Positions 33,683 through 46,488 are shown, counted from the stretch's first letter. The stretch is 64,000 nt of DNA from Ignelater luminosus (GCA_011009095.1 VTPC01089958.1:41773-105772), one strand, 5' to 3'. Translations and numbers: made by a program. Notes: generated by a model from the letters alone, not told the origin.

Positions 33683-34081
33683 ATGTCTCAACATACTCCT
33701 GCTATCTTTTATACGCCTAGTCACAATCAGTCTTCGAAAACCCCCGATCCTAGTTCAGCTCATTCCGAAGAGTTCAATGCATCAGCGAGTAGCTCAAAAG
33801 GCTGTAATGGTTCTTCTCGAGTATTTAGTAATTCCAAGAATAAGACTTCTTCCTTTAGAGATAAGGGTATTAACTTCAATCGTGCTTCCAATAAACCAAG
33901 TAACACTACAGCTATGGGTAAAGTAATTATTTTTTGGAATTGTAGGCAGCCCAATCATACCTTCCAGAATTGCACCCTAAAACGTAATAAATTCTGCTTT
34001 AAATGTGGAAAGGCAAATGTTTCTTCTTGCACGAAATGTTATGATGCTGGTAATTTTCAGGGAAACGGGCAACGGAGATAG
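33683..34081 (+). pseudogene. gypsy element 1, nucleocapsid region
   Basis: A Ser/Asn-rich linker (SASSSKGCNGSSRVFSNSKN) leads to two zinc-knuckle-like motifs: FWNCRQPNHTFQNC, where the first Cys of the CCHC pattern is Phe, and CFKCGKANVSSCTKC, which lacks the His. The end at 34078 is a TAG. The damaged zinc ligands agree with a dead copy. Confidence 0.75.
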
Positions 34082-34189
34082 TTCCTCGCGGCCACAAACT
34101 ATCTCGTCGTTCAGCTTTGACCGAAAAATACACTTCTAAATTTTTTTGAAATAAACGATATAGCAATACTTACAATATTAAAGAATCCG

Positions 34190-35250
34190 CTTTTATATCT
34201 GTTAAACTGTTCGATAAGGAAATTATAGCTCTCCTGGATTCCGGAGCAAATTCTTCAATAGTCGGCAAAGATGGTATAACAATTTTGAAGTTATTCAAAT
34301 TAAAAATAAAAATCAGTAACTGCAATTACAAATTTGTCACTACGATAGATGGTGTTCGTCAAACTGTCAAGGATATAGTCGAATTACCTCTTTATATCGG
34401 TGGCACTTGTAGGATAATCTCTGCTTTGATTGTGCCTTCACTTAAACATTCTGTCATCTTAGGAAGTGACTTCTGTAGAAACTTTTTAGTACCATCAACT
34501 TTAAAAACAATGTGTGGGAAATTGCTGGTCCAGACGATATAAAGATTTTTAGTTTAGGTAAAACTGATAGTTCAATACCTGAGAATGAGTTAGGAGTACT
34601 AAGTAAAGATATTTTGTCTCAAGCTCAGAGGTGTAAGTTAAATAAAGTCATCAAAGAATTTGAGAAGTTGGGTAGAGATGACAAATTATCCCGAACAAAT
34701 AAATTAGTCTATAATATAGATACGGGCAATGCTTCGCCAATAAAACAGAGGCAGTATTTAATGTCGCCATACATGTTAGATATTCTAAATAAAGAACTCG
34801 ACAAAATGTTGTCTTTAAATGTCATTGAGCCTTATACTAGTGCTTGGTCATCACCGGTGCTCCTTGTAAAAAAGAAAGACGGCAGCTGTAGGTTTTGTTT
34901 TGATGGCCGTAGTCTAAATTTTGTCACAAAGAAAGATTCATATCCTTTGCCAAGAGTGGATAGAATTCTTAGTATGTTGCGTAATGCTCGTTTCATTTCT
35001 TCAATTGATCTAAAAAGTGCCTTTTGGCAAATTCCTTTGTCCGACGAATCTAAAGATAAGACAGCGTTTGCAGTGACTGGTAGGGGACTGTTCCATTTTA
35101 ATGTCCTTCCGTTTGGTTTAACTAATGCGGCCCAAGCCCAGCAAAGGCTTATAGACGCTATATTTGGTCCTGAGTTTGAACCATAAGTATTCTGTTATCT
35201 TATCAGCCCAGATTTCGATCATCATATCAATCTCCTACGCGAGGTTAGAA
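34190..35250 (+). pseudogene. gypsy element 1, protease and reverse transcriptase N-part
   Basis: The protease appears as IALLDSGANSSIVGKDG (about 34225) with HSVILGSDFCRNF downstream. A frame change near 34530 leads to the reverse transcriptase: QRQYLMSPYMLDILNKELDK, WSSPVLLVKKKDGSCRFCFD, YPLPRVDRILSMLRNARFIS, SIDLKSAFWQIPL and FNVLPFGLTNAAQAQQRLID. After GPEFEP there is a TAA and then VFCYLISPDFDHH. The YxDD catalytic box that belongs at this point is absent through a short deletion, so no polymerase activity is possible. Confidence 0.9.
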
Positions 35251-36637
35251 GTCGTCTGGAAGAAGCCAATTTAACTATAAATTTGAAGAAATGTGATTAT
35301 CTTAGGCCTTCACTTAAATACTTAGGCTATGTCATAGATGGTACTTCTGGTCTTTGTACTAATCCAGATAAGGTCTTAGCCGTGATAAATTATCCAGCTC
35401 CCCAAACTACGACCGAGGTTAAACGTTTCGTGGGAATGCGTAGCTGGTACAGAAGGTTTATTCCTCATTTTTCCTCATTAATGGCTCTAATTAATGATTT
35501 GATTAAAGGCAAAAAGAAGAGTGGAAAGACTGTTTGGACTAATGAGGCTAATGACGCTTTTGTAAACATCAAACAAGCTCTGATTTCAGCTCCCGTTTTG
35601 GCTACACCAGATTTTTCTCTCCCTTTTACATTACAGTGTGATGCGTCCGAAGTCGGTCTTGGTTGTGTCCTCACCCAAGATCAAGCCGGGGTAGAAAAGG
35701 TAATTGCCTCTGCCAGTCGAAGTCTTTCACGAGCCGAAAGAAATTACAGAGCTACTGAGAAGGAATGTTTAGCGATGGTCTTTGGCGTAGAAAAGTTTAG
35801 GGCTTACATTAAAGGAACAACTTTAACCGTGATTACTGATCATCATTCTCTTCTATGGCTTCATAGGATGAGAGATCCGTCTGGGAAATTAGCTAGGTGG
35901 AGTGTTAGACTTCAGCAATTTAATTTCAATTTAGCCCATAGGAAAGGTAAATTCAATGTTGTCCCAGATGCATTATCGAGAAGTCCTGTCGAACTACCTT
36001 GCATTGAAAATCATGACGTTTGTGTTGGTGAATCTGAGAATATCAGTCATCAAATCGATCTAGACAATGTAGATAACTTTTATAAGCAAATGCGTCAAAA
36101 TATTCTAAATCAGCCAGATAAATACCCTCAATGGTCTGTCGAAAATAACTTTGTTTATAAATTTGTTCCATGCAAATCAGCCATAACTTTTAATATTTCT
36201 GATTGGAAGCTTTTAGTTCCAAAAACGCAACGGAGAATTATCTTGAGTTTCATGCATGACGATCCAACAGCAGCGCATTTAGGGTTTGCAAAAACTTTAG
36301 CTCGTGTTTCTTTGATTCATTATTGGCCGAAGATGCGTCTTGACATTTATCACTATATAAGAGCATGCAAGACCTGTAACTCTCAGAAAGCTTCTACATC
36401 TGGTCAGTTTGGGTTAATGGGTGCTCAGAAAAAAGTGAGGTTTCCATTTCAAATTATAGCAGTAGATCTAATGGGTCCTTTACCCAAATCGACTTCTGGA
36501 AATTCCTACTTACTAGTCGTAACCGATTGGCTTACCAAGTTTGTTGTAATACCATTTGGAAGAAGTAGAATTGGACAAACTAACTCTGAATTGGATGTAT
36601 ATTTTGATCTTCCAGATATTCATCATGTTTTCTTTTG
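35251..36637 (+). pseudogene. gypsy element 1, RNase H and truncated integrase
   Basis: An open frame of 451 codons from 35283: LKKCDYLRPSLKYLGYVIDG, VKRFVGMRSWYRRFIPHFSS, then RNase H motifs QCDASEVGLGCVLTQ, YRATEKECLAMVFGVEKF, TVITDHHSLLWL and VVPDALSR. The integrase begins with an HHCC zinc finger (DDPTAAHLGF..CKTCNSQK) and IIAVDLMGPLPKS, the first catalytic Asp. It ends near RSRIGQTNSELDVYFD, before the other catalytic residues. A LINE lies just after. The long open frame suggests modest age, but the element has lost its 3' end. Confidence 0.9.
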
Positions 36638-36689
36638 ACTTTGGGTAATAACTAAAAATTTTTCTGTATCACATCCATAATTATGTTTT

Positions 36690-39600
36690 AATCAATAAGG
36701 CAATGTCTGCCTAGGTATGGTTTGGATAAGAAAGACCATACCTTCTACTGTCTAGGTTTAGAACCCGTATACGTCTCTGTAAAAGGTGGACACCAGACAG
36801 GTGACAAACACAGGTAGGAACCGAGCATTTGTCAGGATAAGCAAACAACTCCTACTGGCCAACAGCTTCGGGTGGATGAGCCGGTAGAAGCAAGGGCACT
36901 TTTTGTCCTGAGGTTAAGAAATTGACCTCAAAGGCGAAAGAATTAAAGTATGGAGAGGACAAGAAGAAACCACCCCATTAAAAGACCAGAAGGATATCTG
37001 ACCTGGCAATAAACACAGTAGGGAAGATTCCTAACCGTGGAGTTCGGAATCTAAGATTCGGCAGGGGAGGAAGATTATCACCAAAATACAAGACCTCTCA
37101 GGTCGTCATCCAGCAAAATCCCTGTGACAAAAAGAAAGACAGAAAGAATAGGAATAAACATCAATAAAGATACAATCAAGATATGTACGTGGAACGTAAA
37201 GACAATGTCCCAAGCAGGGAAGATACATAATACCATCCAAGAAACGACCAGATTGAATATAGACTTAATGGGAATCAGCTAAATGCGATGGTTCAAGAAC
37301 GATCACTGTATGGTTGGAGAACGTAAGGTATACTACTCGGGAAATAATGCAGGCCAACATATTCATGGTGTCGGCATGATAAAATCAAATAGAGTACAAC
37401 ATTTGAGGCACGTAAACAGAAAATTTACACGGATTCATATAGAAAAAAGTCAAACTCCGTTTAAAATGGTTCAGAAAAAACCAAGAACCATTGGTAGCTT
37501 ATATGGAGAAACCAAACAGCCGTCAAGTACCTGCTGAAGTACTAGAGCAAATGACGAAAGATCTAAAGTCTTGTTATCAAGAAGTCGAAAGGTATCCTAA
37601 TGTAAAAACGGAATATCCACCACCACCCACAATTGATCTGATGCTATTTACATTACATCACAAATTTTATACCGATTTCCGAAAGGATACTAGTAATACA
37701 GGTAAACACTCCTCCAGTGAAACTAAATATCGTACAGGTATACGCACCGACCGCGGACAAACCAAAGCCACAGAACAATTCTACAGCACATTAACAAACA
37801 CTCTTAATCAATTCAAGAAACATGACATGACTCTACTGATGGAAGACTTAAACGCAAAAATTGGTCAATCAAGAAGCTGGGAGCTGATTGGAAACCACGG
37901 GCTGGGCACCATAAACGAGAGAGGAGAAAGATTAAAACTATTTGTAGAAGGTTATGTAATTCGTAATACCTTCTTCAAGCTACCACCACGTACACCTGGA
38001 TTTCTCCACTAGACTAGTCAGAGAAAATTACTAGAAACCAAATCGACTATATCCTGTTGAATAAAAGGTTCCGAAATGGATGTCTATCTGTTAAAATTTA
38101 TCCAGGAGCAGATATATCATCAGATCACACACCCTTAATGGGAAGACAGAATAAAATTCAAGAAAGTCGCAAAGACGAAGAGAAACAAACGATGGAACAT
38201 GAGAAATCTGAAAGATGAAGAAACCAGAAGGACAGCGACAGAACCATCTGAAGCAGTAAAAAACTAAAAGGAAACAAACAATACGGAAGAATTACTTGAC
38301 AGCATCAATACCGTCCGTAATGAGATTGCTGATGCATATGTAGCAGATAAAAGAGAAAAATAGAAAGAACTGGATGACAGACGACATTCTTCAGCTCATG
38401 GAAGAAACAAAAAAAAAGAACGATAAGTCGGCATACTACAACATTCAGAGACATATAAGGAGAGATATCAGACAGGCAAAAAAAGCATGACTTAAGGTGC
38501 AATGCAAAGAAATAAAATTTCTTCAGCAAAAATACGACACATTCAACATGCATAAAAAGGTAAAACTAGCGGCTGGTACCCAGAAGACCAAATATGCCAG
38601 CCAAATACACGATCAAAATGGGAACATCGTCACAGAAAAAACAGAGGAGATGAACACCTGGAAGATGTACATAGCGGAGCTTTTTGAAAACAATAGATCC
38701 GACCAATCACCAAATTTTGGAAACACGACCACTCTAACAATAACAACTAATAGAGTAGAAAAAGCGATACGGTTAAGTAAGGAAGGCAAAACCCCAAGAC
38801 CGGACAATACATACACCAAATTCATGAAACTACTAGACGAAAAAGGCATCAAACGCATAACTAAGATCTTTAATCAAATTTATGCTAGCCGAAATATACC
38901 AAAGACATGGCTAAAATCTACATTTGTAACACTATCTAAGAAACCAAATGCTAGATCTTGCAATGAGTCTCGTACAATTAGTCTAATGAGTCATCTACTG
39001 AAACTTTTTCTAAAAGTAATACATCAAACAATATTAGGACTGTGAGTGAAACACTTGGATCGTACACAATTGCGATTCCGAAACTCAGTGTGTACAAGAG
39101 AAGCCTTGTTCAGTGTAGAAGTGCTCTTCCAAAGATGCTGATATGTAAATTGCGACGTGCATGTATGCTTTACCGACTATCAGAAAGCGTTTGACAGAGT
39201 AAGACACGACACATTAATATTAGAACAGATTGGATTAGATCCTTATAATCTGAGGATTATAAGAAACTTGTATTGGAATCAAACAACATCTATAAGTATC
39301 CAGGGAGAAGAATCGGATGACATTATGATCCAGAGATGAGTAAGACAGGGATGCATTATGTTACCTCTACTGTTTAACATATAATCAGAAAAAAGTTTCC
39401 AAGAGGTTTTAGAAGATACGCTGACAACACAGCGATTTTTGCAAATAGTCCAGAAAAGCTTCAAAAGATTATGGACAGAGTTATCCAGACAAGTGAATAA
39501 TACGGACTGACAACGAATACTAAAAAGACAAAATATATGATAATCTCCAAAAACAGAAACCAAACTGGACAAATCTATGTAAACGTCCAAGGATTTGAAT

Positions 39601-40106
39601 GTGTAAAGATATACACATATCTGAGAACAACTATCAACAAAGAATGGGATCATCCCATGGAAATCAAATGCAGAATAGAGAAGGCAAAGACAGCATTTTT
39701 AGAAATGACCCAACAAAAACTAGACTGCTGAGATTCTATGTTTTTCCGGTATTATCATATGGAGTAGAATCTTGGACTGTCACCTATGCTACCTGCAAAG
39801 AAATCGAAGCCTTCGAGTTGTAACTATATAAGCGCATCCTCAAAATATCATGTCACAAATCAAGAAGTGCTGAGAAGATTAAACAAAAAAAAATTACTGA
39901 TAACAATAAAAACATCAAGATTAGAATATCTAGGCTACATCATGACAAACAATCAAAGATATGGGTTGCTTCAATTAATATTGCAAGGAAAGATAGATGG
40001 TAAAAGAAGGCCTAGAAGACGCAGAATTTTCTGGCTCTAAAATCTACGCACATGGTTTAACAAGTCGATGATCTACATCATTAAACGAATAGAAGAAGAA
40101 GAAGAA
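36690..40106 (+). mobile_element. RTE-like LINE, nearly full length, inactive
   Basis: Reading order: ICTWNVKTMSQAGKIHNTIQ (endonuclease, 37183), GIS, a stop, then MRWFKND. VKLNIVQVYAPT-like text at about 37740, LLMEDLNAKIGQSRSWELIG (37840), IDYILLNKRFRNG (38045), then the reverse transcriptase with GKTPRPDNTYTKFMKLLDEK, IPKTWLKSTFVTLSKKPN and SLMSHLLKLFLKVIHQ (38940-39030). DYQKAFDRVRHDTLI and the catalytic box, which reads YADN instead of YADD (39428). C-terminal LEYLGYIMTNNQRYGLLQL (39930-39990). An (AGA)n tail at 40091-40106 is typical of RTE 3' ends. Stops are numerous. The endonuclease half of such elements is often mislabelled craniofacial development protein 2-like. Confidence 0.9.
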
Positions 40107-40590
40107 TAGGTCTCTGCAAGCCTACCGAACTGTCCAAACTGTTTGTATTTTTTAAATTTCCCTTCCTGTTCTGTTTGTCTTTTATGAACCCGTTCAACTT
40201 ATTGAGTAAGTTATTCGAACCGATGCAATGAAGCTTTTCTAACGGTTACTTTTACTTTAAGTGTTCTATAGGTCAGACGGTTTTCAATAGTGGCAGGCAA
40301 ACAATGCAAAGAAAGCTGGAAAGAAACGTAGCGTACTTTGGTTATTCAAAGAACTAGAGAAACGCTGTTTTTTCTTTCCGTTTTAGCTGATCCAAATGGT
40401 CAGTAATTATCAGACATTGTCAGTATGGATAACAACTCCGTGGTCTTAACCATTTTATTTATTCGGGCAGTTAAGTAATTAGATGAAATCAAACAAGAGT
40501 CAGAAATTTTAAATACCACAGCTTCTTAAGAAAGAAGAGAATAAAATGAGAAAAGAATTGACTCTAAATGACACAGAATAAGAAGGAAAG
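40107..40590. other. spacer between LINEs
   Basis: I see no gene in it. It may contain lost 3' sequence of gypsy element 1, but no integrase or LTR motif is readable. Confidence 0.35.
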
Positions 40591-40599
40591 TTAAAATCA

Positions 40600-41278
40600 G
40601 AACAAAAGAAATTGAAAAAGGAACTTCTTATCATTTTTATGAGAGCGAGAAAGCTGCTCAATCTGCAACGAATTTTGAAGAGACAACAAACTCATTTTTA
40701 TGTATGGTGTAGACCACAAGGTACCAACTGTACAAAAACTTTTGGTGAACACCCCTGCAAAGTATCGGCTTCTGAAGAGGACACTTCTGCTACTCGGGAG
40801 AACTGACAATGACGGGGGGAGGTTAAGTATCTTGGAGTGATCCTAAACTCTAAACTTTGATAAACTAGCAAAAAAATCGTCGATTATCTTAGTGGTGGTA
40901 CCTAGTATGGTACATTGGCTGTACACTGAAGTAATTAGCTTTGTGATAGCACACGCAGCCTTAGTGTGGTGGCCAAGAACATTACAAACAAACTCCAAAA
41001 TCAAACTGTTCAAGGTTCAAAGATTAGCCTGTTTGGGAATAAAAGGAGCTATGAAAACGACTCCTACAGTAACAGTAAAGATCGTGCAAAATCTTCCCCC
41101 GCTAGATTTTCTGATCTAAGCAGAAGTAAGGAGATTCCTGCATGCACTTCAGAATGTAGGAATCCTGAGAACTGCAAACTCAGGCCTCTACTGGAAAGGG
41201 ATAAGCGAACCTGTCTTTGACATGAGATCAGACTCTGCTAACTTAGTAACAAACCTGAATAAAAAATTTCAAATGATT

Positions 41279-41324
<46 letters not shown>

Positions 41325-41480
41325 GAAAGCATACTGAACAAATACCATCCGATAGACTGATCTGGCTTAGAGACGGATCAAAGCTTTTGAAAGGGACGGA
41401 TTCGGAAATACATGGTGTGGAACCGAAGCTGTAGTAAGTATGAGAAAAATTATTTTTACAATAAGATACTGTCTGGAAGC
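40600..41480 (+). pseudogene. non-LTR retrotransposon C-terminus with RNase H (I/R1/Jockey type)
   Basis: It reads WLYTEVISFVIAHAALVWWP (40914), then RLACLGIKGAMKTTPTVTVK, NLPPLDFL and, after a frameshift, LRDGSKLLKGTDSEIHGVEP (about 41370). The ALVWWP and RLACLxITGAMRTTPT motifs are the signature of the domain before RNase H, and DGSK.GTG..V.G is the RNase H start. A (GA)20 tract interrupts it. This is a different clade from the RTE-like LINEs elsewhere in the window. Confidence 0.75.
41282..41321 (+). repeat. (GA)n microsatellite
   Basis: Twenty uninterrupted GA dinucleotides with one trailing change. They lie between the thumb-like region and the RNase H start of the degraded LINE. Confidence 0.95.
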
Positions 41481-41499
41481 CGTCACATAAAATTCTCAA

Positions 41500-42400
41500 T
41501 TATTTCTAAATAGACAATTTGAACAGAATTTTCTTTTTATTCTTCATCAAATCTGTTCTTATATAATCTGTTTTTAGTGAGTGTCTGATAATCAGGTGAG
41601 CCGAGTTCCTTTTTTCTACTTAATTTCTTTTGTTGTTTGTATGAGTTTCCGACGTGATTCCTTACTCCTTTGTCTTCTCTAATTTTTCAGGTAACTCTCC
41701 GTGGGTCATTGATCTGGGTCCAAATTGCTGGACTTTAGAACAGTTTGCTTTTTCCTCGCTGAAGCTCGATGCAAGAATTTTTATGATTTCTGGCAGCTAT
41801 GTCTCGTCAAATATTCAAACTAGTCGGGTTTTCCACAATGAAACCGAAGAATTTTAGTCCCTACTTGACTAAAAACCTTATCGTCTGATTGAAGGCATAA
41901 GGTTACTAGAATAGAGCTAGAACTAACTGGGTTAGCACAAATAAGCTTTTATGGCTGCAGTGCGTTTCGTGTATTAGATAGGTCAGAAATCACAAACTGC
42001 CATTTGGTACTCATGCAGCGTATAACCTTTCCTACCTAAATTGATCATTGACTGTCTGTATGACCTACAGCCTTTCTAGGTTCATACCCTGTATGTAAAT
42101 GAAAACCGCATAATCAGTCCAGAAGTTTTACCTGATCTATCTAGCTTGTAACTTTCGAAAGTTAAAATGCAGTTAAAATGAAAGTAGTTTTATCTGACCC
42201 TACGAATTGAAATACATCACAAACCGTCAGTGGCTGCTTATAATTTTTCCGGGGTCATACTCTGCAGATAAGTAAAAACCGGTTGGAAATTGATCCTGTA
42301 GTCTTTGTGGTAATCGTGAATATACAGGCCAACATACAAATAAACAAATCAGCGCCCTAACTAGAAGACGACGAAAAGGCCAAAGTAGAGTTTCGGCCTT
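41500..42400. other. no gene recognised
   Basis: Mixed composition; a 67-codon plus-strand frame at 41654 has no recognisable character. CATACCCTGTATG near 42088 is a short inverted motif. Confidence 0.35.
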
Positions 42401-42404
42401 CATT

Positions 42405-42930
42405 TGTTTTCTTAATAAAGCCACATAATACGTATACGATATCCAATGCATCTGTTGATCTTTGCCCTCCATTAACCTTCTCAATTGATCTAAGGATATG
42501 ATCATGGGTCAAAACGTATCATCCAATGAGTTTAGGCTTCGCCCCCTACTATCCTTCTTAATACAGCTAAATACCGTCGTAAGTTGGAATGGGCCATCTA
42601 ACGTGTAGATGCAACCATAGATTTGGATGTGCTATCTAAAGGACACTTTTTGTAACAGATCTAAAGGTATGATCATGAATCAGGATGTTTCATTAAATGT
42701 TCTTAATACAGCAAGTGAAAATGGGACGTCCAACAAGCCACCTCTAGTGAACTACCATTCACCTTCTTAATAGATCTAAAGACACAACTATAGATTCGAA
42801 TGCACTATCCAAACGGCAGCATAACAGATTTAAGATGCAATCGTATCACCTACCGTGACCCCAAATGAGGCTTTACCATTCGTTTACCTTCTTATTCAGG
42901 TAAGGAGCGTCAAGGTTAAATGTCTAATGG
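42405..42930 (+). repeat. degenerate tandem-like repeat
   Basis: A motif close to CCTTCTTAATASATCTAAAG followed by ATGATCATGAATCRRGATG recurs at about 42409, 42476, 42553, 42646, 42699, 42762 and 42888. Spacing is uneven (50-125 bp), so this is a decayed array at best. Confidence 0.35.
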
Positions 42931-45120
42931 ACTAATTCTTCTGGTTTTACTATACTACAGACCACAAATTATTTGTACCTGGCATACCCAGATGTAATCA
43001 GACTTTGATCATTCAAATATTGAGAAAAGGAAAACAAAACATGACTCATCCATTTGCACACGTGTGATTAGTCCCAATTAGTTTGCCTCTGTGGCAAGTC
43101 AAAGCCTTTTAGTGAGACTGAGATGAAAAACGATGACTTCTTCGATTTTGCTTCTTCATTGAAAATTATTTTTAAAAAAAGAAAATAAACGATAAGGCTG
43201 AAAAAGTGGTTTGCCAAGATATCAAATGACTTAGTAGATATATTAAAAAATTAAACAAATCTTTCTCCAAAACAATGACATATAGATACCTCCATGTTTA
43301 AAATCCCCAAATCCAATCATCAACGACAAAAAAACAAAATCTCATAGAACTATCATATTTCGATGAGGTTTCTTTTAGGAAAAATTAATTCTCTTTAAAA
43401 TATTTGAAACTTGACTTCTACAAAATACGATCATCATCTGTTATTTTTATTAGAGGTGGTTTCTTTCATGTTTTTTTCCTAAATACTTTAACTCAGCAAG
43501 TTGTCTAAAATTTAGTTTAAAAAGCTTCTTTTTAGCAATAGAAAATAATGCCTTTTTAGGCTTATGTTGTCATTTTTTTGGCCTAAAATTCCCAGTTGTA
43601 ATAATAAAAACAAATAAACAAACAAAGACTCTTTCTATATTGTTATAGAAGTTTAGAGTTGGCAAAAATGTCATTTTTATATGATCAGTTGAAACTTAAT
43701 TTAGATAATCAAATTATACAAGACGATAGCCTTATGTGTGCTTAAAACAACTGTTTTTTTACACATCGAAAATCTCTTCTAGTGTAGAAGATAAGAACAA
43801 AAGTAATCTTGGTTGAGAACGTAATTTTTTCCTTGAGCAGTCAGTTTTGCTTTTTCCCTGCTCGTTTTTATCAAGGTACCACAAAAACCATTCATGTACT
43901 TGAAGTTGAAATATATGAACCACTTCAGGATAAAAATATGAAATTTTTATGAAAGATGTCAGCAACCATCTTTGTATAATAAATTTATGGAATGACCTAC
44001 GGAAAATTCGTTTTTTTTTATCTTTATGGAACTCGAGATTTTACAAAGTCATTTTACTTTCTTATACTAGGATAGTTCCATCAAAAGATTATTATTTTAT
44101 AAAAATCCAATTTCCAAAAACTTAACAGAATTCCCAGTAGATAAACACAAAGATCAAGTTGATACCTATGAGAAATCAGTAAATTAAATTACTAATAATA
44201 AATTTGTTGTAATTGTAACTTTTGGAAGACTCAAGAGAAAAATAAATTAGATCGGTTATCTCTATATTACACGAATGTCCTATATTTAATCTATTTTTAG
44301 AATGTTTTTGAAAAATTAAATAAGTTAAGGTTTGTTGGGTGTTTCCATGAATAAGAATTTCATGATAAAGAATTTTTCAAAATGGATCCTCAAACTTAAC
44401 CTTTCATACTTGCAGTAAAAAGGAAATCGAATAAAAACCTAATAAAAGAGAAAATTCGTTTAATAAATAGTCTCATTTTCCACAAACATTTATATTCGCC
44501 ACCAATAAGTTTTCTTTTGGTTCGATTGTGATAGGTCGATAAGACAGTTTTATTTGAGTGGAGCACCGAAATTTAATCAGGATAACGCGCAGCAAAATCC
44601 GGCATCCTGTAGCAACAAGTGACGGCAATGTACAACAGGTGGCCTAACAATTGCGTTTACATTAGAAATTTTCTTTTGCACCATACGTACGTAACGTGGA
44701 TAATATATCTTCGTTTCATGTTACTGTAATTAAAAAACTGACATATTTTTCACGGATTTTTTTTCACTGTAATCTCGGAACATTAATCTTCATTTTAATT
44801 TTTATTAAATATGTTTTATTTTCATAATTTACGACAAAAAAAAGAGAACTTTGGTATCTAATAGAGTTTTTTAATTTCATTTTAACTGGCTAACGTAAAT
44901 GAATGTGACATTCATAATACATTTGTTATTTATGATATTTGATTTACGTATTAATACAAACGTGTAAATCAATATAAAATACTGGGACATTGGAAGTTTA
45001 ATGGCTTTTAAGAAAAAAACTGTTTTTTGCTAGTTATCGATTATTCCTGGAAAATTCTCATACTGCAATATTTAGGGTATAGAAATTCTAGTAAAGATAG
45101 CTCCAGTTGTTGGTAAGAGT
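42931..45120. other. AT-rich intronic DNA
   Basis: Over 2 kb with no recognisable gene, terminal repeat or array. Frames such as 43759-43965 on the minus strand have no protein character. Confidence 0.5.
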
Positions 45121-45127
45121 TAAAGAT

Positions 45128-45560
45128 TTACGCATTATTTGATGAGGGATCAACAGTAACTTTACCAGATGAAGATTTAGTTGATACGCTAGGATTCATT
45201 GGCAAACAAGTAATTTTTGGTTTAAAATAGACTGATAAACATCTAAAACAGTTAGCGCAAGACGAATAAATTTTAAAAATGTAGACAAAGATAAAACTGT
45301 GCTTTATGCTCTTAAGAGTCATGCGTTCAACGCAAAATTCATAAGAAAAGAGTTAGGCAACACATTTTACGTATATATTCAATATTTCAAATGAATTTTT
45401 TTACAAACAAACCAGAGGTACGTAGGGGCAATTTTCGTGTCTAAAAGAATATATTAAAAGTACCTGCTGCAGGTACACAAATAAACAAATCTTATTATGT
45501 GAACTGCGCGACGAAGACATCCTGCCACGCTGCGCCGAGACAAAATTTTGGTTTTCTAAA
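45128..45560 (+). pseudogene. BEL/Pao retrotransposon protease fragment
   Basis: It reads YALFDEGSTVTLPDEDLVDT then LGFIGKQVIFGLK. The LFDEGSTVTLxDExL motif (D-E-G-S in place of the usual D-S/T-G) is typical of BEL/Pao aspartic proteases in insects. Stops follow quickly; a later piece, LCELRDEDILPRCAETKFWF, may be part of the same element. Only a short fragment remains. Confidence 0.6.
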
Positions 45561-45928
45561 TATGGATTGATCACTAAAATTCCATTATTGTATGATTCAT
45601 ACTAATGCAGAAAAAGGTAGCAAAAGTACAGTTTTAAAAGTGATCTTTAATAAAAAATCCACTTTCAGTTCTTACATTGGCTGTATAGAAACCGGAAATA
45701 GTTAAAACTTGAAAAACAGGCACTAAGTTCAAGTTCTCATCAGTAATCACAAAACGTTTATAAACAGTCAGTCCGGTCAAATTTCTTTAGTAGATCCATA
45801 AATGCGACAAAGACGTGATTAATTATTATTTAAGAAATGAAAGTAATTGTATCGTACTTAATCTAGATTAAAAAATAAAAACGCTTACACAGACATTTTT
45901 TTATTTTCAAGTTTTTTTTCTTAACAAC
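45561..45928. other. spacer before LTR element 2
   Basis: AT-rich, no gene. The last four bases (CAAC) form the target duplication of the LTR element. Confidence 0.5.
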
Positions 45929-46059
45929 TGTAAGGGAAATCTTCTAATAAAACACGCGGGTTACAGAACAACGTTTTTTATCGTCTCTCCTTACACACAT
46001 TGCCAACTTCACTCTATATTCTTTTGGCGCTAAATTTGAATTTAAAATTATTTCTTACA
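45929..46059 (-). repeat. LTR of element 2 (3' LTR)
   Basis: 131 bp, TG..CA ends. Read on the minus strand it holds a TATA-like CGATAAAAAACG and a TTTTATTAG near the end. It differs from the other LTR by scattered changes and by a 5-6-bp gap (ACAGAACAACG against ACAGAACCAGAACAACG), so insertion is not very recent. Confidence 0.9.
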
Positions 46060-46064
46060 GTTCA

Positions 46065-46488
46065 GCCTACCTGATTCAAGATCGCCCTCGATCTTGCCCA
46101 AATCCTAGTAACATAAACATATTATTATACAGTATGTTGATTAAGTATGGAACAAATTCAATAACTCGAGAAATATTAATATTTCCAAAAAAAACAAAAA
46201 GGGGTGTAACGATTTAAATTGTTGGGCATCTTTTAATATTATACCCAAATCAATGACGTCGTAATTATTTGACCAATGACGTCATCGATATTTTTTTTAA
46301 ATGGCAACCCCAAAATATTTTTGCAGATTATTATTCTCCATTGAATTGTGCGTACAATGATCTTTCAATTTTTCAAATCTGCTCACGCTTTTTTGAGATA
46401 TTATTTTGTTTTGTTTAGAAAATTTAAAACATTCTAAATGGTATTTCAACTTTTTAAATCTAGTACGCTTGATTTAAATTAAACGCTC
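46065..46488. other. insert between LTR and integrase remnant
   Basis: About 0.4 kb that is not gypsy-like. ATACAGTATGTTGATTAAGT at 46129 and AATAACTCGAGAAATATTAA nearby look like a separate repeat. No polypurine tract is clear next to the LTR. Confidence 0.35.

Noticed and set aside
40107..40500. Continuation of gypsy integrase after the LINE
   Set aside because: I looked for integrase and LTR motifs and could read none.
41269..41499. Minus-strand frame rich in Ser-Leu repeats
   Set aside because: It is the translation of the (GA)n microsatellite.
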